Assembly (NCBI GenBank): GCA_001871815.1
Contig: MNVP01000077.1
Coordinates: 439-44,448 of the forward strand
DNA length: 44,010 nucleotides
Direction of reading: 5' to 3'
From: Candidatus Omnitrophica bacterium CG1_02_40_15
GTDB taxonomy: Bacteria; Omnitrophota; Gorgyraeia; Gorgyraeales; Gorgyraeaceae
Shown: piece by piece, positions 39,244 to 44,010 of the stretch
Layout: each line of letters starts with the position of its first letter
How positions within the stretch are numbered: position 1 is the first letter of the stretch
The notes under the pieces: model-generated
Databases searched by the model: none
What the model was told of the DNA's origin: nothing
The model's input: the letters and a program-made list of their open reading frames with translations, nothing else
Program-made: the position numbers and the translations under genes

Positions 39244-39816
39244 ATGGATGAAAAAGAATTAAAAGAATACTATGCTAAGGGTATGCTGGCATTTGAAAAA
39301 GAGAATTACGATTATGCCATTGAGATATTTTCTCAGATGATATCAGCCCAATACGACAACATGGAAGCCAGGCACTATCTGCACCTTTCGCTTCAAAAAA
39401 AAGCGAAAGGCTCCAAGCTTTCTATCGCCAGTTCAGTAAATAAATTTTTTATTTCAATGCAGGCTAAAGGCATGTTGAAAAAAGGCAACATACCAGGGTG
39501 CCTTGAGTTACTTGAAAAGATAATAGCGTCTAACCCCAACGATTTTGAAACATTAAAAAATATCGCTGATATATTTTATAAAAAAGGGATGCTGCTCCAC
39601 GCAATAAATAATCTGGAAGAGGCGAAATTGGCGAATCCAAAAGATATGGACACACTTAAAAAACTTGGAGAGCTATACGTGAAAAAAGAAGACTATCGCA
39701 ATGCTAAAGCAACTTACGAATCAGCGCTTAAAATAAACCCCAACGACACAGAAGTCCTGAAATCTTTCAAGAACCTTGATGCCCTCGGAACTCTCAAACG
39801 CGAATTCGGAAGCTAA
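39244..39816 (+). CDS. TPR-repeat protein
   Basis: The only plus-strand gene, 190 residues, cytoplasmic with no signal peptide. It has four to five tetratricopeptide-like helical pairs: YYAKGMLAFEKENYDYAIEIF, IPGCLELLEKIIASNPNDF, AINNLEEAKLANPKDMD and ATYESALKINPND, the last three with the typical Asn-Pro turn. It likely mediates protein-protein contacts; the partner is unknown. It has a strong promoter but no ribosome binding site, so initiation may be leaderless. Its stop overlaps the stop of priA on the opposite strand by about four bases. Confidence 0.85.
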   Translation: MDEKELKEYYAKGMLAFEKENYDYAIEIFSQMISAQYDNMEARHYLHLSLQKKAKGSKLSIASSVNKFFISMQAKGMLKKGNIPGCLELLEKIIASNPNDFETLKNIADIFYKKGMLLHAINNLEEAKLANPKDMDTLKKLGELYVKKEDYRNAKATYESALKINPNDTEVLKSFKNLDALGTLKREFGS

Positions 39817-41858
39817 GACGGGTCCACATCCACTGTTATAATAATCCCTGAGCTTTTATTTTTATTCAGCGCTTTCTTCAAAATAGAAGTAATAGCCTCT
39901 GATGTTTCTGACCTTAAAAATATGCTCCACCTGTACATGCCTTTCATCTTTGAAATCGGAGCAGGCGCAGGCCCTAGGATTTCTATATTTTTAGCTTTAC
40001 TTTCTTTTTCAAGGTTATTTTTTAAATTATCGCTTGCCTTAAAAACCCTTTCTTCCTTCCTGCCTCTGAGGGTCAAGCTGACCATATGACAGAATGGCGG
40101 AAGATATAACTCTTTTCGGAGCGATATTTCCTTGTCGTAAAACGTATTGTAATCATGTGTCTTTGCAGCCTGGATTGAATAATGCTGAGGCGTATAGCTT
40201 TGCATTATAACTCTTCCTCCCAGATCGCTCCTTCCAGCGCGGCCCGCGACTTGCGTCAATAAATTAAATGTGCGCTCAGCTGACCTGAAATCAGGAAGAT
40301 TTAAAGCTGTGTCAGCCGATATAACTCCGACAAGCGTAACCTTTGGAAAATCCAGGCCTTTGGCTATCATCTGAGTGCCTATTAGAATATCTAGATGAGC
40401 GTCTTTAAACTTTGAAAGTATCTTATTGTGCGCGCCGCGCTTATGGGTAGCATCAGTATCCATGCGCGCTATAGAAGCTTGCGGGAAAAGCCTGTGGGCT
40501 TCGCTTTCAACCTTTTCTGTGCCAAGGCCCCAATATTTCAAATAGCTAGCGTTACATTCAGGACAGATTTCAGGAGGAGCCATATTAAAATTACAATGGT
40601 GGCACACAAGTTTTTTCTTATCAAAATGATATGTAAGAGTGACGCTGCAGCGTTTGCATTTAATGACATAACCGCAACGCCTACAATTTATAAATGTTGA
40701 AAAACCGCGCCTGTTTAAAAAAAGTATGACCTGTTTTTTTTCAGCTATATCCTTTTCTATCCATTCTCTTAGTTTCTGTGAAAATATAGGGATCTTTTTG
40801 GCTCTTGTCATCTCCTCCCGCATATCTACTATATCTACTGCCGGTAAAAGCCTGGAATCTACCCTTTCAGGGAGTTCTATAAGAATATATTTTCCATTTT
40901 TAGCTGCATAAAAAGATTCTAATGACGGAGTAGCGCTTCCTAGTATTACAATAGCCTTTGAAAGCTCTGCTCTTTTTATTGCCACGTCCCTTGCATTATA
41001 CCTGGGCACATCCTCCTGCTTATAAGATGCCTCGTGTTCCTCGTCTACAACTATCAGCCCTAAATTTTTAAGAGGCGCAAATACAGCTGAGCGCGCGCCT
41101 ATAACGATCTGTGCCGCGCCTGAATTTATCCTACGCCATTCAGAGATACGTTTTGACCCAAGAAGCCTTGAATGCAGCACTGCTATTTTATCCCCGAATC
41201 TTGCTTTGAAACGCGCTACGGTCTGCGGCGTAAGCGAAATCTCAGGGACAAGTATTATGCTGGAAAGCCCGAGCTCTAAGGCGCGGGCTATTGATTGAAG
41301 ATAAACCTCTGTTTTTCCGCTTCCTGTTACGCCATGTAGAAGAAAAACCCTGTGAATCCTGGCATTTATTGAATCCATTATGCAATCGAGCGCAAGCTTT
41401 TGTTTTTCGTTAGGCGTAAGATGTTTATCAGAGCCATCTATAAATTCAAACTCCTTTTCTTCTTCATCGCGCTTTTCTTTTCTTTGTCCCGCTCTTTCTT
41501 TGGAAAGGGCGGGGCTTTGTCTTTTCCCAGAAGCGCCTTTTTTAAGAACGCCGGGAATAGCTGCTGAGATCGCCTCTCCCCAAGAAGAATAATAATACGT
41601 TGAAATCCATTTTGTAAGCTCCAGCATCTTGGAATCTACGCACAGGGTTTTATCAACAATACTATTTATAGGCTTAATTTTTTCTATGCCACATTTATCA
41701 GAAAGCCCCACCACATAACCCGTAACTACCTTGTTTCCAAAAGGCGCCTCTACTATACTCCCTATCTTAATATCTTCTTTGAGAGATTCCGGGATAGAAT
41801 ATGTAAAAGGCCTTTCTATTGGCCGGTTAATAACTATATCTGCGAATTTATATACCAT
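39813..41858 (-). CDS. priA: Primosomal helicase PriA
   Basis: Restarts stalled replication forks. The 681-residue protein has the N-terminal 3'-DNA-binding domain (INRPIERPFTYSIPE), the Walker A motif HGVTGSGKTEVY, DEEH box (IVVDEEHEASYKQ), and SATPSLES. Eight zinc-binding Cys lie in CRRCGYVIKCKRC and CHHCNFNMAPPEICPEC, followed by helicase motif V/VI (GTQMIAKGLDFPKVTLVG, QVAGRAGRSD). A family H hairpin adds about eleven residues (SPALSKERAGQ, 115-125) in the linker before the helicase core. The gene ends convergently with the TPR gene. Confidence 0.96.
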   Translation of the reverse strand: MVYKFADIVINRPIERPFTYSIPESLKEDIKIGSIVEAPFGNKVVTGYVVGLSDKCGIEKIKPINSIVDKTLCVDSKMLELTKWISTYYYSSWGEAISAAIPGVLKKGASGKRQSPALSKERAGQRKEKRDEEEKEFEFIDGSDKHLTPNEKQKLALDCIMDSINARIHRVFLLHGVTGSGKTEVYLQSIARALELGLSSIILVPEISLTPQTVARFKARFGDKIAVLHSRLLGSKRISEWRRINSGAAQIVIGARSAVFAPLKNLGLIVVDEEHEASYKQEDVPRYNARDVAIKRAELSKAIVILGSATPSLESFYAAKNGKYILIELPERVDSRLLPAVDIVDMREEMTRAKKIPIFSQKLREWIEKDIAEKKQVILFLNRRGFSTFINCRRCGYVIKCKRCSVTLTYHFDKKKLVCHHCNFNMAPPEICPECNASYLKYWGLGTEKVESEAHRLFPQASIARMDTDATHKRGAHNKILSKFKDAHLDILIGTQMIAKGLDFPKVTLVGVISADTALNLPDFRSAERTFNLLTQVAGRAGRSDLGGRVIMQSYTPQHYSIQAAKTHDYNTFYDKEISLRKELYLPPFCHMVSLTLRGRKEERVFKASDNLKNNLEKESKAKNIEILGPAPAPISKMKGMYRWSIFLRSETSEAITSILKKALNKNKSSGIIITVDVDPS
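41488..41514. repeat. Family H hairpin unit in frame inside priA
   Basis: cccgctctttctttgg and ggaaagggcgggg arms form an imperfect hairpin. Encodes PALSKERAG in the priA linker. Confidence 0.6.
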
Positions 41859-41866
41859 GATATTTT

Positions 41867-41891
41867 GGGCGGCATAATATGCCGCCCCTAC
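41867..41891. repeat. Family A palindrome, copy 12 (left arm shortened)
   Basis: gggcggcatа-like left arm (gggcggcat) pairs with atgccgcccctac. It lies just before the priA start, next to copy 13. Confidence 0.75.
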
Positions 41892-41898
41892 ATTATTT

Positions 41899-41925
41899 GT
41901 AGGGGCCGATTATTAATCGGCCCTA
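41899..41925. repeat. Family A palindrome, copy 13, supplying a stop codon
   Basis: gtaggggccgatta / taatcggccctat. The uracil-DNA glycosylase gene ends inside it (RAD followed by TAA). Confidence 0.82.
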
Positions 41926-42554
41926 TATATTTCCATTATCTTTTTCATGTCTTGCCACACCAACTTCTTATCCCCAGGATTACGCAGAAGATATGCGGGG
42001 TGATACGTAGGCATGAATTTTATTCCTCTATATTCGCGCCAGTTGCCTCTGAGCTTACTTATAGGCGCCTCTGTCCTGAGAAGGGCCTGGCTGGCAAATT
42101 TTCCAAGCCCGCATATTATCTTTGGCTTTATCATGTCTATCTGAGCGTAAAGATAATCTATGCATACAGAGATTTCTTCTGGCAATGGATTTCTATTTTG
42201 CGGCGGCCGGCATTTTAAAATATTACAAATATAAACATCGTCTCTTTTAATGCCCATTGCCTCTATTATTTTTGTGAGAAGCATACCGGCCTCTCCTACA
42301 AAAGGCATACCTTGTATATCTTCGTCACGGCCAGGCGCCTCTCCGACAAATACGAGCTTTGCGTTTATATTGCCTGAACCAAATACACTATTTGTCCGCA
42401 TCTTTCCCAACGGACATTTCTGGCAATTCGATACCTGGTTTTTAACCAAAGACAGCTGGACATCCTTTGGCTTGGATGAAAAAAGGTATTCGGATATACC
42501 GCTTTCCCTTTCCATCTCAAAATAGCTTCGTATGGATTTTAAGATATTCTGCAT
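41913..42554 (-). CDS. Family 4 uracil-DNA glycosylase (Fe-S)
   Basis: Removes uracil from DNA in base excision repair. The 213-residue protein has the four Cys of the family 4 [4Fe-4S] cluster (Cys44 and Cys47 in CQKC, Cys115 in LKCRPP, Cys131). The catalytic segment is VGEAPGRDEDIQGMPFVG, and THYPA-type His in MPTYHPAYLLRNP follows. A variable 40-residue N terminus precedes. The last residues and stop come from a family A palindrome. The gene follows the Xer recombinase gene in the same direction. Confidence 0.92.
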   Translation of the reverse strand: MQNILKSIRSYFEMERESGISEYLFSSKPKDVQLSLVKNQVSNCQKCPLGKMRTNSVFGSGNINAKLVFVGEAPGRDEDIQGMPFVGEAGMLLTKIIEAMGIKRDDVYICNILKCRPPQNRNPLPEEISVCIDYLYAQIDMIKPKIICGLGKFASQALLRTEAPISKLRGNWREYRGIKFMPTYHPAYLLRNPGDKKLVWQDMKKIMEIYRAD

Positions 42555-42562
42555 ATTACTTC

Positions 42563-42584
42563 GTTCCGCGTAGTTCCGCGATTA
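42563..42584. repeat. Repeat family C fragment
   Basis: ttccgcgtagttccgcgatta, matching the right end of the copies at 7590-7754 and 21150-21257. Only the end is left, in the gap between the xer and uracil-DNA glycosylase genes. Confidence 0.65.
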
Positions 42585-43472
42585 TCATGGCCTTGGATGA
42601 TACTTCTGATGAATCGATTTTAACCTGTCTTTACTCACATGCGTATAGATCTGCGTTGTAGAAATATCAGCATGCCCGAGCATCTCCTGCACTATTCTCA
42701 GGTCAGCGCCTCTCTCAAGTATATGCGTTGCAAAAGAATGCCTTAAACTATGAGGTGTAACCTTTTTTTTAATCCTGGCTGCCTTTGTATATCTTTTTAT
42801 AATCTTCCAGAATGTCTGGCGCGACATAGGCTTAGATAACCTGGTTAAAAATAAATAATTTGAAATACTCCTTTTTAAAAATTGCGGCCTGGATTTTTCC
42901 AGATACCTCTCTAAACTTTCTTTTGCCTTTTTGCCAAAGGGCACTATTCTTTCCTTTGAGCCTTTTCCAAAGCATTTTGCAAAACCAACCCCCATATTAA
43001 TATCATCCATTTTAAGGTTTACAAGCTCTGAAACTCTCATCCCTGTAGCATAAATGAGCTCCATGCAAGCCTTATCTCTCATCTCCATAATATCCCTGAC
43101 ATTCGGGGCATTCAACAAAGCCTCAACCTCGTTCACGCTCAGGGTAAATGGAAGCCTTTTCCATAATTTAGGGGACTCTATAATAGTTACTGTATTTTCT
43201 TTGATTATATTTTCCTTTAAAAGAAATTTAAAAAAACTCTTTATACACGCAAGTTCTCTTGAAATAGAATTAGAACCAAGCCCTCTATCCTTTTCTACCA
43301 TCATAAATGAATTTACCATTTGCCTTTGGACTTTATCTATGGAATCTATCTTTTTTGATTTTAAATAATCAACGAATTTACAAAGATCCCTTTTATAGGA
43401 ACTGACCGTATTATTCGCCATTCCCCTTTCAACAGATATATAGCTTAGGAACTGTTCGATTAATTCTCTCAT
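42585..43472 (-). CDS. Tyrosine recombinase XerC/XerD-like
   Basis: Site-specific recombinase that resolves chromosome dimers at dif. The 295-residue protein has an N-terminal SAM-like core-binding domain (IEQFLSYISVERGMANNT). The catalytic residues are Arg146 (ATGMRVSEL), Lys170 (GKGSKER), His241 and Arg244 (HSLRHSFATH), His267 (LGHADI) and nucleophile Tyr276 (TTQIYTHV). Length and spacing are those of XerC/D rather than phage integrases. Its ATG overlaps the stop of the MBL-fold gene (ATGA), so they are coupled. I cannot decide between XerC and XerD. Confidence 0.92.
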   Translation of the reverse strand: MRELIEQFLSYISVERGMANNTVSSYKRDLCKFVDYLKSKKIDSIDKVQRQMVNSFMMVEKDRGLGSNSISRELACIKSFFKFLLKENIIKENTVTIIESPKLWKRLPFTLSVNEVEALLNAPNVRDIMEMRDKACMELIYATGMRVSELVNLKMDDINMGVGFAKCFGKGSKERIVPFGKKAKESLERYLEKSRPQFLKRSISNYLFLTRLSKPMSRQTFWKIIKRYTKAARIKKKVTPHSLRHSFATHILERGADLRIVQEMLGHADISTTQIYTHVSKDRLKSIHQKYHPRP

Positions 43473-44010
43473 ATAATAAATGGGTTATTTTGCTTCTCAT
43501 TTCCTATCGTTGAACTCGGCCCGTGTCCGGGATAAATAACGCAATCATCTCCCAGCGTGAATAATTTTTCTTTTATAGAGCTTGCTATATCTTCCTCTGA
43601 GCCATACGCAAAATCAGTCCTGCCTATACCCTGGCAAAAAAGTGTATCTCCCGTGAAAATAACCTCGGCAGCTTTCAAGCAAATAGAGCCTGGTGTATGC
43701 CCAGGGGTATGAATAACCTCAAGGCTATATTTACCTATATTTAGCATATCTCCATCTTCTAATAATCTGGAAGCAGTTTTTGTTTTAAGAAAAAATCCAA
43801 ATGCGCCTGACAGGTTTTTGGAAGGGTCTGTTAAAAAATCTGCATCTAAGCGATGTATCCATACAGGAATATTGAATTCCTTATTTGCTCCTATGTGATC
43901 TCCGTGGCCATGAGTATTGATAACAGCCTTTGGTTTCAAGCTATATTTATCTATAACGCTTTTTATAGATTTATAATCTCCGCCCGGGTCTATTATAAAA
44001 ATCTCTTTTG
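43469..44010 (-). CDS. MBL-fold metal hydrolase (glyoxalase II-like), 5' end outside the window
   Basis: The frame is open to the right edge, where it reads IFIIDPGGDYKSI, so the gene is incomplete at its 5' end. It has the metal motif THGHGDH, then IHTPGHTPGSICL, FTGDTLFCQGIGRTD and the final IYPGHGPSSTIGNEK, all typical of GloB-like MBL hydrolases. Substrates in the family include S-lactoylglutathione and other thioesters. A shorter start inside the window is not supported. It overlaps the xer gene by 4 bases. Confidence 0.92.
   Translation of the reverse strand, partial: KEIFIIDPGGDYKSIKSVIDKYSLKPKAVINTHGHGDHIGANKEFNIPVWIHRLDADFLTDPSKNLSGAFGFFLKTKTASRLLEDGDMLNIGKYSLEVIHTPGHTPGSICLKAAEVIFTGDTLFCQGIGRTDFAYGSEEDIASSIKEKLFTLGDDCVIYPGHGPSSTIGNEKQNNPFII

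Overview
The window looks like chromosomal DNA of a Gram-negative, uncultivated, anaerobic-type bacterium, most plausibly Candidatus Omnitrophota (OP3) or a close relative. This is an inference from gene content: an outer-membrane porin with a terminal Phe, lipoproteins, a block of GH57 enzymes, pyruvate phosphate dikinase, a split glyQ/glyS, and very many short palindromic repeats. No taxonomic marker was searched. All genes but one lie on the minus strand, so they are read from right to left.

Layout from left to right. 1-2.1 kb: a porin with a strong promoter and long leader, and a small lipoprotein. 2.3-7.6 kb: a PHP phosphoesterase, tRNA-Arg(CCT) with a broken partial copy next to apt, a primary-type sigma factor and ppdK. 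7.7-19 kb: housekeeping genes (glyS, glyQ, recO, DUF502, a DgkA-PAP2 fusion, ybeY, a 7TM-HD phosphohydrolase, a LysM lipoprotein, an AspRS lacking its GAD domain, hisS, HU). 19.0-30.3 kb: a glycogen/alpha-glucan operon bounded by a recognisable promoter (30266-30294) and terminator (19034-19070). Its order is CBM48 protein, GT4 synthase-like, DUF4912 protein, GH57 branching enzyme, GH57, DUF2934, GH57, glgA, GH57 4-alpha-glucanotransferase. 30.3-34.1 kb: a NarL-type response regulator and a sensorless histidine kinase, placed directly after a RiPP-like cassette of HPr-kinase-like protein, PqqD-like protein, radical SAM/SPASM protein and a 57-residue Cys-rich peptide. 34.2-39.1 kb: gapA, two galT paralogues, fmt and def. 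39.2-44 kb: the only plus-strand gene (TPR protein), then priA, a family 4 uracil-DNA glycosylase, a Xer recombinase and an MBL-fold hydrolase cut by the window edge.

The most novel part is the RiPP-like cassette at 31731-34071. The precursor peptide has an ideal Shine-Dalgarno sequence and a tail with four Cys in C-x2-C-x4-C-x6-C spacing. The PqqD-like gene is interrupted by one TGA exactly where the family usually has Gly, and the radical SAM gene carries a +1 frameshift. The cassette is therefore either decaying or affected by assembly errors. A two-component system follows it with a 9-base gap, and a NarL-box-like palindrome sits at the -35 of the glycogen operon, which suggests (unproven) regulatory coupling.

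The second theme is repeats. At least eight families of short palindromic or inverted repeats fill almost every intergenic gap. One family (GTAGGG...CCCTAC, 13 copies) is inserted in frame inside glyS, two GH57 genes and the DUF4912 gene, and supplies stop codons to three others. Other families lie in frame in fmt, priA and the same GH57 gene. This resembles the Rickettsia palindromic elements that insert into coding sequence.
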